From an uncultured Pedosphaera sp. (GTDB lineage Bacteria > Verrucomicrobiota > Verrucomicrobiia > Limisphaerales > Pedosphaeraceae), in the NCBI GenBank assembly GCA_903918755.1, contig CAIXFN010000030.1, forward strand, positions 112,257-176,256: a DNA stretch of 64,000 nucleotides. The letters are read 5' to 3'. The notes beneath the pieces are model-generated. The model was given only the letters and a program-made list of their open reading frames with translations, ran no database searches and was not told where the DNA came from. Shown here piece by piece: positions 8,651-19,000 of this stretch (position 1 is the stretch's first letter; every line of letters begins with the position of its first letter). Position numbers and translations under genes: made by a program.

Positions 8651-10087
8651 ATGAATTCATCCTCCTTAGACCGTCCCCTCGCGGTGCTGGCGCTGCTCAC
8701 CCTGGCGGGTTGTGCCGCCGGCCCCGACTACCACGCTCCCAAAACGCCGGTGCCGCCCGCTTTTGCCAACGCGGGCCAGACCAATGCCATCGACGAACCA
8801 GACGTCGCCACCTGGTGGCGGAGCTTTGGCGATCCCGAACTGAATCAACTGACCGAACAGGCGCTGGCCGGCAACCTGGATTTGCGGATCGCCACCGCGA
8901 ACTTGCGCGAGGCGCGGGCCCTGCGCCGGCAGAGCGAGGCGGACTGGCTGCCGGCCCCCCGGGCCACCGCCGGCTACACGCGGACACTTTCGAGCCAGTC
9001 GGCCTTGCCGGGAGTGCCGCGGGCGAGCCGGGAGATCGGTTTGTATGATGCGGGTTTTGACGCCACCTGGGAATTGGATTTGTTCGGCCACGTGCGGCGC
9101 TCCGTGCAAGCGGCGCGGGCGGAAGCGCAAGCGGTCGAGGCCAGTCGCCGGGATGTCCAAGTGACCCTGGTGAGTGAAACGGGGCGGAATTACTTCGAAT
9201 TGCGCGGTTTGCAGAACGAGCTCGCCGTCGCGCGTCGCAATGCCGAAAACCAGCAGGAGACGGTCAAGATCACCCAGGCACGCCTCGAAGGCGGGCGGGG
9301 AACCCAGCTCGATGTGGCGCGCGCCCAGGCCCAATTGAGTTCCACCCGGGCCAGTATCCCTCCGCTGGAAGCGGCGGTGTCCCACGCGATGCACCGGCTG
9401 TCTGTGCTTACCGGAAAAGCCCCCACCGAACTGGTGGCAAAGCTTCGGGAAGCCAAGCCGCTGCCGGCCACGCCCGGTTTGACCGCCATCGGCACCCCTG
9501 AAGCCCTGCTGCGACGCCGGCCGGATATCCGGATGGCGGAGCGTGAACTGGCCGCCGTGACCGCCCGGGTGGGCATTGCCACCTCCGAGCTCTTCCCTCG
9601 CGTGACCTTCAATGGCCGGGTGGGGCTGGAAGCCTCCACGCTGGCCGGTTTGACGAAGTCGGGGGGCGACACCTGGTCCTTTGGTCCCAGCATCACCTGG
9701 GCGGCGCTGGATTACGGCCACGTCCGGGCCCGCATCCAGGCCGCCGGGGCCCGGGCGGAAGCCTCGCTGGCCGTCTATGAGCGGACGGTTTTGACTGCGT
9801 TGGAGGAAACGGAAAATTCGCTGGTGGACTTTGGCCGCGAACAAACCCGCCGGGATCATTTGCAGGAAGCGGTCACTGCCAGCGAATTGGCGGCGAGTCT
9901 CGCCCGGCAACGCTATGAAAACGGGGCGACGGATTTTCTGACGGTGTTGGATTCCGAGCGGGTGTTGCTGGAAGCGCAAGTGCAACTCGCCCAGAGTCAG
10001 ACCCGGGTGGCGACGGCCCTGGTCGCAGTCTATAAGAGTTTGGGCGGCGGCTGGGAAGCGCCCGTCCCCGCGAGCGGGAAACCTTGA
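8651..10087 (+). CDS. Outer-membrane efflux lipoprotein (OprM/NodT family)
   Basis: The 478-residue channel partner of the RND pump has a clean lipobox LAGC (lipidated Cys21), followed by GPDYHAP, the standard start of mature OprM-like proteins. The two OEP repeats follow: WWRSFGDPELNQLTEQAL near residue 56 and GTPEALLRRRPDIRMAERE near 280, then RYENGATDFLTVLDSERVLL near 425. It would trimerise into a TolC-like duct across the outer membrane. It starts 10 bp after the pump stop codon, which completes the tripartite operon. Confidence 0.94.
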   Translation: MNSSSLDRPLAVLALLTLAGCAAGPDYHAPKTPVPPAFANAGQTNAIDEPDVATWWRSFGDPELNQLTEQALAGNLDLRIATANLREARALRRQSEADWLPAPRATAGYTRTLSSQSALPGVPRASREIGLYDAGFDATWELDLFGHVRRSVQAARAEAQAVEASRRDVQVTLVSETGRNYFELRGLQNELAVARRNAENQQETVKITQARLEGGRGTQLDVARAQAQLSSTRASIPPLEAAVSHAMHRLSVLTGKAPTELVAKLREAKPLPATPGLTAIGTPEALLRRRPDIRMAERELAAVTARVGIATSELFPRVTFNGRVGLEASTLAGLTKSGGDTWSFGPSITWAALDYGHVRARIQAAGARAEASLAVYERTVLTALEETENSLVDFGREQTRRDHLQEAVTASELAASLARQRYENGATDFLTVLDSERVLLEAQVQLAQSQTRVATALVAVYKSLGGGWEAPVPASGKP

Positions 10088-10251
10088 AATCGATCCGGCG
10101 AACCGGCCGGATGGGGAAGGGGAGCCTTGGAAAATGGGCTGCCAACGGGGAGCTTCTGGTCGAACCAGGCCGATTTCCGCCGAATTCGGCGTTCGGACTG
10201 CATTTCGAGCTTGCGTTTTTGCGGCGTGGGCGAAACATTTCACCCCCTAAT

Positions 10252-11082
10252 ATGGATTCTGAAGCAACACAGTCGGCGGATGTCTTTCGGTTGGTGACCT
10301 GGGCGTTGAAAAACCAGAAGCTTTTGCTCACCGGAGCAGGCGTGGTCGGGGTGGTCGGTTTTGGCGCCTGGCTCTATAGCTGGAACGCCAGCCACCATCA
10401 AGCGGTGGCCAGCGAGGCGCTTTCGGAATTGCGCCCGACCGCCGGCCAGGCCGAGAACCGGGCAATTCCCGCGGATGCATTTGCCAAGGTGTCGGACACC
10501 TATCCCGGCACGGCGGCCGCCGGACGGGCCGTGTTACTTGCGGCCGGTGCGCTTTTTGACAGCGGTAAGTACGCCGAGGCTCAGGCTCAATTTGAGCGCT
10601 TTCTCCGGGATTACGGCGATTCCCCGTGGCGCACCGAGGCCCAGATTGGTGTGGCCTCCAGTTTGGAAGCCGCCGGAAAGGTGGATCTGGCTCTGACGAA
10701 GTTCAAGGAAATCCTGGACCGTCGGCCCACCGACGCCACCTCGCCGCAGGTCAAGTCCGCGCTGGCCCGCCTATATCTGGCCCAGAACAAGCCGGATCAA
10801 GCACTTCGCTTATACGAAGATCTGGCCAAGGCCCGCAATAATGATTCCTGGAGTTCGGAAGCGGAAATGCAGGCCCGCGAGTTGCTGCTCAAGCATCCCG
10901 AGCTCAAGCCCCCCGCGCCCGCTCCCGTCCCGGCTCCGACCCCGGTTCCCATGACGCCGACCCCCGCGGCCGCGGCGAAACCCACAGCGATTACCGTCAC
11001 GCCGGGAGCGGCCCCCGCCGCAACCACGGCCCCCGCGCCGGCCACCGCCCCGGTCGCTCCGGCAGCAGCCCCGAAGCCCTGA
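10252..11082 (+). CDS. Membrane-anchored TPR-like protein with Pro/Ala-rich tail
   Basis: The 276-residue protein starts MDSEATQSADVFR. It has one N-terminal membrane helix (about residues 25-45: LLLTGAGVVGVVGFGAWLY) and then helical TPR-like repeats (YPGTAAAGRAVLLAAGALFD, YAEAQAQFERFLRDYGDSPW, ALARLYLAQNKPDQALRLYE). This resembles the YfgM/BamD type of periplasmic scaffold. The last ~70 residues are a low-complexity Pro-Ala-Thr tail. I chose the ATG at 10252. An in-frame start at 10084, overlapping the efflux channel gene, would add 56 residues that look non-coding. A 164-bp gap separates it from the efflux operon, so it is probably a separate unit. The partner is unknown. Confidence 0.75.
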   Translation: MDSEATQSADVFRLVTWALKNQKLLLTGAGVVGVVGFGAWLYSWNASHHQAVASEALSELRPTAGQAENRAIPADAFAKVSDTYPGTAAAGRAVLLAAGALFDSGKYAEAQAQFERFLRDYGDSPWRTEAQIGVASSLEAAGKVDLALTKFKEILDRRPTDATSPQVKSALARLYLAQNKPDQALRLYEDLAKARNNDSWSSEAEMQARELLLKHPELKPPAPAPVPAPTPVPMTPTPAAAAKPTAITVTPGAAPAATTAPAPATAPVAPAAAPKP

Positions 11083-11138
11083 TCAAATCCTGACCCCTGC
11101 CGCCGGAATGGGCGGCATTGATTGCTCTCTTTGCAACT

Positions 11139-12428
11139 GTGAAATTGACTATTATCGGCACCGGCTACGTCGGGCTTGTCACCGGAACATGTTTTGCGGA
11201 AGTGGGACACCAAGTGGTTTGCGTGGATCGCGACCAGCAAAAGGTCGACCTCTTGCTGGCTGGCGGTATGCCCATCTATGAACCGGGTCTGGACGAGATG
11301 GTGGCCCGAAACGTGGCGGCGGGTCGGTTAAGTTTTACCAGCTCCACCCGCGAGGGCGTGGAGAAATCCGACGTCATTTTCATTGCCGTGCCCACTCCGC
11401 CCCTGCCGGACGGCTCGGTGGATTTGAGTTTCATTGAACTGGTCGCCCGGGAAATCGCCGGAGCCATGACCAGCTACAAGATCATCGTGGACAAGAGCAC
11501 GGTGCCGGTCAACACGGGCGAGCGGGTGGCGGAGACCATCAAGCGGTATTGCAAGGCCAAGGTCGAATTCGATGTGGCGAGCAATCCGGAGTTTTTGCGC
11601 GAAGGTTTTGCGGTGGAGGATCTGATGCGGCCCGACCGCGTGGTCGTCGGCGTCCGGTCGCCGCGTCCCGTGGCGGCGATGAAGGAGATTTACGCGCCCT
11701 TCAACGCGCCAATCATTGTCACGGACATCAATTCCGCGGAATTAATCAAACACGCTGCCAATTCCTTTCTCGCTTTGAAGATCTCGTATATCAACGCGAT
11801 TTCCATCCTCTGTGAAGCCACGGGGGCCAATGTGCAGGAAGTGGCCAATGGCATGGGCATGGATATCCGCATCGGCCGCCGGTTTCTGGACGCCTCGCTG
11901 GGGTTTGGCGGCAGTTGTTTTCCGAAGGATTTGAGCGCCTTCATCAAGATTTCCGAGCAATTGGGTTATGATTTCCGCCTGCTGAAGGAAGTCCAGACCA
12001 TCAATGCCAATCAAATGGATCGCTTCGTAAAGAAGATCAACGATACGATGTGGGTCCTGAAGGGCAAGCGGATCGGGGTGCTGGGGTTGGCGTTCAAACA
12101 AAACACCGACGATGTGCGCATGTCCCCGGCGATTGATCTCTGTCACCGGTTGCTGCACGAGGGCGCCATCCTGCGGGTCCATGATCCCAAGGCCATGGAA
12201 AAGGCCAAGCCGATCCTGCAAGGCGTGACCTACGTGGACGATATGAACGATGTGGCGGAAGGTTGCGATGCTCTGGTGATCGCGACTGAATGGCCGCAGT
12301 TCAAACAGTTGGACCTCGAAAAAACGCGGAAATGCCTCACGCACCCCATTCTCTTTGACGGGCGCAATCTTTTTGACGTCAAGGAAATGGAGGAGCTCGG
12401 ATTTATTTACAAGAGCATCGGTCGTTGA
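11139..12428 (+). CDS. UDP-glucose 6-dehydrogenase
   Basis: This enzyme oxidises UDP-glucose to UDP-glucuronate for surface polysaccharide synthesis. The protein opens with the Rossmann motif KLTIIGTGYVGLVTGTCFAE. It carries the family's DKSTVPVNTG, SNPEFLREGFAVEDLMRPDR near residue 148, the catalytic-cysteine segment GFGGSCFPKDL near 255, and GLAFKQNTDDVRMSPA near 315. The start is GTG at 11139, where the Rossmann strand begins. A TTG at 11118 is a weaker option. A 7-bp hairpin (11098-11117) lies just before the start. Length (429) is normal. The epimerase at 14608 may use or supply related sugar nucleotides. Confidence 0.95.
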   Translation: MKLTIIGTGYVGLVTGTCFAEVGHQVVCVDRDQQKVDLLLAGGMPIYEPGLDEMVARNVAAGRLSFTSSTREGVEKSDVIFIAVPTPPLPDGSVDLSFIELVAREIAGAMTSYKIIVDKSTVPVNTGERVAETIKRYCKAKVEFDVASNPEFLREGFAVEDLMRPDRVVVGVRSPRPVAAMKEIYAPFNAPIIVTDINSAELIKHAANSFLALKISYINAISILCEATGANVQEVANGMGMDIRIGRRFLDASLGFGGSCFPKDLSAFIKISEQLGYDFRLLKEVQTINANQMDRFVKKINDTMWVLKGKRIGVLGLAFKQNTDDVRMSPAIDLCHRLLHEGAILRVHDPKAMEKAKPILQGVTYVDDMNDVAEGCDALVIATEWPQFKQLDLEKTRKCLTHPILFDGRNLFDVKEMEELGFIYKSIGR

Positions 12429-12476
12429 CCACCGTACGCCGGTGCCGGATCCCCTTACGGTCCGGCGAATTGAAAA

Positions 12477-12926
12477 GTGCAAACCGGGACTACAGCGGAC
12501 AGCGGTGAGCCTGGACCAAAGATCGAAGTGGCCGCCGGACTGGTTTTCCGTTCCGGCCGGTTGCTGATCACTCAGCGCAGGGAAGGGGATCATCTCGGTG
12601 GGCTCTGGGAGTTTCCTGGGGGAAAGCGGGATCCTGACGAATCTTTTGAGGAATGCCTCCACCGTGAATTAGTGGAGGAACTGGGGATCAAAGTCGCCGT
12701 GGAATGCTGCCTCGAGACGATTGATCACTACTATCCCGGTCGCCGGGTTCATCTGCGATTCTTCCGTTGCCGGTGGCTCGAGCACGAACCCCAACCGCTG
12801 GAATGCCAGGCCTTCGCCTGGGTGAGCCAGGCCGAACTGCAACAATACACCTTTCCCGCCGCCGATGAGCAACTGCTGGTCCGCCTCACGCAATCGCGGG
12901 ATTGGTGGGAAACGGCCGCCAAATAA
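12477..12926 (+). CDS. MutT-like NUDIX hydrolase (8-oxo-dGTP diphosphatase type)
   Basis: The NUDIX box is complete: GGKRDPDESFEECLHRELVE followed by ELGI matches G-x5-E-x7-R-E-U-x-E-E-x-G-U. The preceding GLVFRSGRLLITQRR and GGLWEFPGGK are typical of MutT, which removes oxidised nucleotides from the dNTP pool. The start is uncertain: GTG at 12477 gives 149 residues, whereas GTG at 12528 (VAAGLVF) gives a length closer to classic MutT. It follows the UDP-glucose dehydrogenase gene by 48 bp. The end abuts a hairpin terminator shared with the convergent ndk. Confidence 0.85.
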   Translation: MQTGTTADSGEPGPKIEVAAGLVFRSGRLLITQRREGDHLGGLWEFPGGKRDPDESFEECLHRELVEELGIKVAVECCLETIDHYYPGRRVHLRFFRCRWLEHEPQPLECQAFAWVSQAELQQYTFPAADEQLLVRLTQSRDWWETAAK

Positions 12927-12952
12927 AACGCCGCCAGCCGAAGCTGGCGGCG
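12921..12952 (-). terminator. Rho-independent terminator after ndk, TTCG tetraloop
   Basis: A perfect 10-bp stem (cgccgccagc/gctggcggcg) at 12929-12952 closes on a 4-base loop. Read on the minus strand, the loop is TTCG and the stem is followed by ttttattt, an ideal terminator for the ndk transcript. On the plus strand the stem is followed by tggctatttt, so it may also stop the NUDIX transcript. Confidence 0.85.
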
Positions 12953-12991
12953 TGGCTATTTTGCGAAATAATCCCGCCCGACTTCCGCGGT

Positions 12992-14164
12992 TCAGATCTT
13001 GCCGTAGAATTGTTCCACGACGCGGCGGAAATTGTTGTCGGCCACGCGGATGATGCCCAGCTCGCGTTGGGCGTTTTCCTCGGAATCGCTGGCGTGTGCG
13101 GCATTGACCATGATGGTCTGGCCGAACTCGCGCCGGATGGATCCCGGGGGTGCCTTGGAAGGATCGGTGGGCCCGAGGACGTCACGGATCTTCCGCACTG
13201 CTTCGACGCCTTCGTAAACCAAGGCAATGCACTTTTCCGTTCCGGGTTGGGTCAATTGTTCGGGCGTGCACTCCGAGGGGGCGCGTCCGGCCATGAAGCG
13301 GACGATGTTCTCAAACTGGTTGTCCCCGAAGATGGGTCCGAGGATGTCACCCAGTTGCTTTTCCTCGGCGGCCGGCACCTTGAATCCCAGTTCCTTTTCG
13401 ATGGCCACCCTGGCCTTGCCCGCGACGACATCTTTCAGCCGCGTGCGCAGCACTTCCTTGACGGGGCCGTAAAACTCGCAGGCTTCCGCCACACTCATCT
13501 GGTGCACTTTGATCCCGACAATATAGAGTCCGGTCCGGGAGAAGAAATCGATCACATTGCCGGGGCGACCCGTGGGGAATCGGAAATTATCCGGCTTGAT
13601 CAGGACCAGCGTGCGTTGCGGCCGCTCACCAGCGGGATACACCAGGGTATCTTCCACAATGCCGCCGTCCGCATCGGAATAGCTGGCCCAAAGGCGACCC
13701 TTGAGTTCGGCCTCCTCGACATTCGGAGCGGCCAGAACGGCGGGTTCGAAATACTTCACCTGATCATCCTTGTCGATGATGAGGTCACCGTAGGTATCGC
13801 GGATAGTTTCCCCGCCGCGGCGTTCGGCACTGATGTTGCCAATGACCGAGCGGGTCTTGCGGACGGCGTCATCACCGCGGAATAGCAGCATCATGAGCCG
13901 GCGCCGGCGGCCGGTCTTGGGATCCGGCATCAGGTTTTCCAGGATATAGGTGTGGATCAACTCCTGAATCCGGCGGTCTTGCGGGTCATTGGCCGAAACG
14001 ATCGCGGCGGAATATTTCTGCACGAGCTCGGCGCTGGGCGCGAACATCCGGGCCGCGACCAGATCCAGTCCGGTCCGGGTGATCAACCGGCTCAGAATCC
14101 CGCCCGTGCGGGACTTGTGCAGGGAATACGGGGTGATGATGACGTAGGCTAATTCTTGAGGCAT
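12992..14164 (-). CDS. ndk: Fused double-domain nucleoside-diphosphate kinase
   Basis: NDK balances (d)NTP pools through a phosphohistidine. Ordinary bacterial NDKs have about 140 residues, whereas this protein has 390. The N-terminal half (residues 1-135, ELAYVIITPYSLHKSRTGGI) resembles an NDK fold but shows IRDTYGDLI with no catalytic histidine behind it. The C-terminal half (from about 165, QRTLVLIKPDNF) has the active-site segment MVNAAHASDSEENAQRE with the expected His. It also carries an insertion of roughly 50 residues before PPGSIRREFGQTI. The start is the ATG at 14164; a TTG two codons upstream is less likely. It lies 10 bp downstream of the DUF5679 gene on the same strand. Confidence 0.9.
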   Translation of the reverse strand: MPQELAYVIITPYSLHKSRTGGILSRLITRTGLDLVAARMFAPSAELVQKYSAAIVSANDPQDRRIQELIHTYILENLMPDPKTGRRRRLMMLLFRGDDAVRKTRSVIGNISAERRGGETIRDTYGDLIIDKDDQVKYFEPAVLAAPNVEEAELKGRLWASYSDADGGIVEDTLVYPAGERPQRTLVLIKPDNFRFPTGRPGNVIDFFSRTGLYIVGIKVHQMSVAEACEFYGPVKEVLRTRLKDVVAGKARVAIEKELGFKVPAAEEKQLGDILGPIFGDNQFENIVRFMAGRAPSECTPEQLTQPGTEKCIALVYEGVEAVRKIRDVLGPTDPSKAPPGSIRREFGQTIMVNAAHASDSEENAQRELGIIRVADNNFRRVVEQFYGKI

Positions 14165-14174
14165 AAACAACTTC

Positions 14175-14381
14175 TTAATTCGTCGAACCGGATGAGGCCG
14201 GGCTGGCCGGTGATGTTGGCGGGGTGGGGGAGGCAGCTTTGCCGCCCAGGATTTTGAACATAACGGTGCCGCAAGTCGGGCACCTGCCCTTGATTGCTTT
14301 GCGACCGTTTTTCATTACCTCTTCCACGGCATCGACGATTTCTTTCTTCGCCTTGCACTTGACGCAATATCCTTCGGCCAT
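14175..14381 (-). CDS. DUF5679 zinc-ribbon protein
   Basis: Small 68-residue protein. It starts MAEGYCVKCKAKKEI and has a second pair of cysteines in GRCPTCGTVMF, giving a CxxC-x(n)-CxxC zinc ribbon, then a Ser/Pro/Ala-rich tail. The family (DUF5679) is widespread, often sits by housekeeping genes and has no established role; nucleic-acid binding is only a guess. It is the first gene of a likely two-gene operon with ndk. Confidence 0.82.
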   Translation of the reverse strand: MAEGYCVKCKAKKEIVDAVEEVMKNGRKAIKGRCPTCGTVMFKILGGKAASPTPPTSPASPASSGSTN

Positions 14382-14607
14382 AAATTGATTCCCAACCGGG
14401 ACGATTCATGCGTCCGGCCAGTTAATATATTGAGCTTATAGGGCACTCCTCCCCAGCGTCAACTGTGAAACATGGCTCGATTCGGGCTGGGATGGGGTTC
14501 GTAACCAATTTACCCTGAGTGGATTGCGGTTTTACAGCGACGGCTCGCCGGCTCCCTGGCGGAACGGTCGGGCATTGGCGGATTGACCTTCAGGAAGCGC
14601 TCCCTAT

Positions 14608-15588
14608 ATGGTTTCAGCGATGTCAAACAGCGTAAATCTGGAAACAACCAGCCTGGTCACCGGCGCCGCCGGGTTCATCGGCAGCCATTTGGTGGATGCT
14701 TTGTTGGCGCGGGGGGAACGAGTCATCGGCCTGGATAATTTTACCCTGGGCCATCGGGGAAACCTGACTGCCGCGCTGGCGAATCCTCGTTTTTGCCTGC
14801 TCGAACAGGATGTGAATCAGGCGGAAAGCTGTCGGGAAGCGGTGGTGCGCGAATTGGCCGGGGGCAAAATTGGCACCGTCTGGCATCTGGCGGCCAATTC
14901 CGACATCCAGGCCGGGGGACGGAATCCGGACGTGGACCTGCAATTGACCTTTCTCACGACTTTCCATGTGCTGAAGTTGATGGAGCAATTGGGATGGCGG
15001 CGGTTGGTCTTTGCCTCGACTTCAGCGATCTACGGCAGCCTGGATGCAGAGTTACGGGAAGACAGCGGCCCTTTGTTTCCGGTGTCCAATTATGGGGCGA
15101 TGAAACTGGCCTCGGAAGGGGCCATCAGCGCCGCCTTGGAGCGCTTTCTGGAGCGGGCCTGGATCTGCCGTTTTCCCAATGTGGTGGGGGGGCGAGCCAC
15201 GCACGGCGCCATTTATGATTTCATCAAGAAGCTCCGGGCCAACCCGGCGGAGTTGGAGGTTCTGGGGGATGGCTTGCAGGAAAAGCCCTATTTGCACGTG
15301 AGCGAGTTGGTTGCTGCCATGCTGTTCATTTACGATCATGCTGGCGACCGGTTGAATTGCTTCAACATTGCCCCGGAAATCGGGGCCAGCACGGTGCGGT
15401 TCATGGCCGAGGCGTCGGTCCGCGCCGCCGCTCCTGGGGCTGGCATTCGCTATACGGGCGGTGCCCGCGGGTGGGTGGGGGACGTTCCGAAGTTCCGTTA
15501 TTCTACCGCCAAACTGCGATCGTTGGGTTGGCGTGCCCGGTTGTCTTCGGATGCCGCGGTGGAATTGGCGATCCAGGAAAACCTCTGA
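14608..15588 (+). CDS. NAD-dependent sugar-nucleotide epimerase/dehydratase (extended SDR)
   Basis: The 326-residue protein has the extended-SDR Rossmann motif TGAAGFIGSHLVDALL (residues 18-33) and an acidic residue in GLDNF that selects NAD. It also has HLAANSDIQ near 95, a catalytic Ser in ASTSAIYG, and the YGAMK Tyr/Lys pair near 163. NVVGGRATHGAIYDFI and GLQEKPYLHVSELV match UDP-glucose 4-epimerase and UDP-glucuronate-modifying relatives. The exact sugar cannot be told. The UDP-glucose dehydrogenase 2 kb upstream suggests UDP-hexose or UDP-uronate chemistry for surface glycans. The start ATG is 14608, with an alternative at 14620. Confidence 0.87.
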   Translation: MVSAMSNSVNLETTSLVTGAAGFIGSHLVDALLARGERVIGLDNFTLGHRGNLTAALANPRFCLLEQDVNQAESCREAVVRELAGGKIGTVWHLAANSDIQAGGRNPDVDLQLTFLTTFHVLKLMEQLGWRRLVFASTSAIYGSLDAELREDSGPLFPVSNYGAMKLASEGAISAALERFLERAWICRFPNVVGGRATHGAIYDFIKKLRANPAELEVLGDGLQEKPYLHVSELVAAMLFIYDHAGDRLNCFNIAPEIGASTVRFMAEASVRAAAPGAGIRYTGGARGWVGDVPKFRYSTAKLRSLGWRARLSSDAAVELAIQENL

Positions 15589-16021
15589 TCGGTTGCTTCT
15601 TGCGGTAAGGGAGTTGTTTACGAATCCGCCATCCGTCGCGCACGGACTTACTAAACGTGTCCGATTCCTGCTGCTCTGATGCCGTATTTGTAAGGTTTAC
15701 CCGCAGCGGATATTGGTCGCAGATGCAGCCTGTAAAAAATTATATAAAATTTTCAAATTGTCCTTGCGCCACCGCCGGTGCTCCTGTAATAACGCGCGGG
15801 TTTTCCGGTGCTGATACTCAGACGGTCAGTAAAAATTCTACACCGGGCAACTTTAACCAGGCTGGGTTTAGTTACTCGCTGGCATCCAAACAGAGGTTTT
15901 GCAAATAGCCTCCACCCGGTTTGGATTCCTGCTGTCTATCCATGGCAGAGATTTTTGACGGGCATTCGTTCGTGCCCTGGTTACCGGGCTTGGTGGATGT
16001 TCGTGGGCAGTTTTTGTCCTT
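15589..16021 (+). other. 433-bp gene-free leader of the secreted-protein cluster
   Basis: I find no credible gene here. The stretch is more AT-rich than its surroundings, notably 15730-15765 (tgtaaaaaattatataaaat), and short frames in it have no family resemblance. Its position before a 20-kb co-directional cluster suggests that the promoter and a long untranslated leader of that cluster lie here. No riboswitch fold was recognised. Confidence 0.45.
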
Positions 16022-19000
16022 ATGAAGAAACGCGTATTCGCGGCGCTGATTGGGCTGCTGCTTGGCGGCGGCACCAGTCAGGTTTTCGCCCAGTGGCAGA
16101 CGCAGACCTTGCAATTAAAGCCGGGATGGAATGCGGTGTATCTCCATGTGGATGCTTCGTACACCAGTCTAAACAACCTCATTCCGAACGCCGATTCGCC
16201 CGTGGCTGAGATTTGGCTGTGGAAGCCGGCTTCCTCTACGCTCCAATTCGCGAATACTCCCCAGAACCCGATTACTCCCAGCAGTCAATGGGCGGTTTGG
16301 ACGGCTAACCGGGGCGATGTGGATACCCTGACCACGCTGATCGGGAACAGCGCCTACTTGGTGCGGAATTCCAGCTCCAATGTCTACACTTGGACGGTCC
16401 GGGGCAAACCCCTTCCCCCCAATTATCAGTGGACCACCACCGGGTTGAACCTGATTGGCTTTCCCACGCCCGTGCTTTCACCGCCCGCTTTCGACCGCTT
16501 CCTGGCGCCGGCTCCCGGATTGGATCTCGCCAAGAGCCTTCTCAATCAAGCCCAGGTGTTCGCCTATTTCGGCGGTTCGTTGAGCACTAATCCGGTGGCC
16601 GTCACCGCGCAAAACGCCCGTAACGTCCTGGTAGAGCGGGGGCGGGCTTTCTGGATCAGTGGGAACTCCAACTATTACAATCATTACTACGGCCCGTTTG
16701 AGACCACCTTGCAATCCGCCGGGGGCTTGGTTTTTGGAGACAGTTCCGGGGTCACCACCATCCGCTTGAAAAATGTCACCGATACGACCCGGGTGGTCAA
16801 TCTCACGGTGCTGGGCTCGGAGATTCCGCCCACAGGCCAGGCGGTCATTACGGGAACCCCACAATTAATCCTGCAGGGCGCGCGCAACCCCACCAACCTC
16901 ACTTACGGATACTCCCCGCTGAGCGGCACTCAGGTGACCCTGGCCCCCCAGGGCCAGGTGGGTTCGGAGGTGCCCGTGGTGATTGGGTTGAACCGCACCA
17001 CCATGTCCGGTCCGGCTGGTTCCCTGTATGCGGGCGTGCTGCGGTTGGCTGATGCGGACGGTCTTGCGCAAGTGGACCTGCCGGTAAGCGCCAGCGTTGC
17101 CAGCGCCGCCGGCTTATGGGTTGGCGATGCCAGCGTCAACCAGGTGGGCGAGTATTTGAAGCAGTATCCCCGGTTTGACTCCACGCAGCCGGCCCCCCGC
17201 GCGAGCTATCTCGATTTGGGAAGCCAGGGCTATGCCAAGCTGCCGGCGGGTGTCTATTTTCAAAACACGGGATTTACCGTGGAGAGTTGGTTTCTGGCGC
17301 GGAAGTTCCCATTGGGTGCCCGTCTTTTTGAGTTTGCCAATGCGGGGGGCGCCGAAACCGTTTACCTGACGTTTCTGCCCCAGGGACAAAGCACCGGACA
17401 GCCGGCCTTCGGCGTCGCGCGGGGTTTTGATGTTGCTCCCGAGGTGAAAGCCTCCGGCAATATTAGCACCAATACCTGGGTGCATCTCGCGATCGTCCAA
17501 CAGCCGACGAGTGATGGCGTCAATGGGACGACGACGCTGTATGTCAACGGGGTGAAACAGGCGGAGATCTCATCGTTAGCTCCCACGGCTGTGCTGCGGA
17601 CGAACTGCTACCTCGGGCTGTCGTACGCCACCAATTCTCCGTTCCTCAACGGGGCGCTCGATGATTTTCGGATCTGGTCAACGGCTCGTTCCGCGGAGGA
17701 GATTCGGCGCGATATGGCGCAGGATAATTATGCCGCCGGCACCGCAGGGTTGGTGGTCCAGTATAATTTTTCCGCTCCCGCCAACCTGGGGGCGGATAGC
17801 AGTGGTAATGGCTTATCCCTCGCCCTACTGGGCGGGGCCGGGGCCGGGACGACCACCGTCAGTGCCGCGGATACTTACTTCGCCAATTTGGATCGCGCGG
17901 TCACGCTGGGTCCAAACAGTCCCTCGGGTTCCGAGAATCCCGGCGCCAATTGGGTGCCGCTGGCCGGAGTGGAGGGGCGAAGTTTTGTGGACGTGGCGTC
18001 GTCTCAGGATGGGCTTAAGCTGTTTGGCTGCGGTCAGTATTTTGACGCGGTCTTTTCCCCGGATGGGGGCGTCAATTGGATCCGCTCCCTGTTTACTACC
18101 TCCTCCTCTGCACCGGCTGCGGTGGCCTGTTCCGGCAATGGCGCAATCGTGGCGGTGCTTTACCCATTCAACGGTGTTTATGTCTCCAGCGATGGGGGGA
18201 CCAACTGGGTGCGGCGTGATGCGGGCAGCCAGAATTGGTCGGCCCTGGCGATCTCGGCCGATGGCAAGCGGATTGTTTTGGCCGCACTGGGTGGAAACCT
18301 GAAGGTTTCGAATGATGCCGGCGCCACCTGGACGACTGATGTTGCCTTGCGCAACTGGGTTGCGGTGGCCTCCTCCGGGGATGGCATGAACCTGGTTGCC
18401 GCCGTTCAGGACGGTTTGCTCTACACCTCCAACGATGGTGGCAATACCTGGACACCCCGGGAATCCGTGCGCCGTTGGAGCACCGTCGCTTCTTCTAACG
18501 ATGGGCAAAGCCTTGTCGCGGCGGTGCGGGGAGGACAGATCTATACCTCTTCCGATGGGGGGATAACCTGGGTGCCTCGCGATTCGAGCCGGGATTGGCA
18601 GCGGGTGACTGGTTCCGCGGACGGCCGCCAATTGGTGGCCGTGGTTTCGTCCGGCAAAATTTATGTGTCTGCCGATGCTGGCGCCTCCTGGTTTCCGCAG
18701 GACACGGGGCGGTCTTGGAATGCCGTGGCGAGTTCCGCCGATGGGACCCGCCTGATCGCCTCCGTGTTTCAGGGCACCGTTTATCAGCGCATCCGCAGTT
18801 TTGTGAATTACTCTCTGGATTCCGAGACCGGCCTAATTCGGGGCAGCGACGGGTCGTATATTTCCGGCGGGGTCAACACCCGGCTGGCCTCCGTCCCCAG
18901 CCCGTTTCCCCTCCGATTGCTGGTCCATGCCGATACCAACAATAATGTGCGGTTGATGCAGCGGCTGTTTGTCGGTCCGGCCGCAGGAGGTTCCTCCAAC

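Noticed and set aside
12865..13885. Plus-strand frames antisense to ndk (up to 327 codons)
   Set aside because: The minus-strand frame encodes unmistakable NDK motifs. The plus-strand frames have none.
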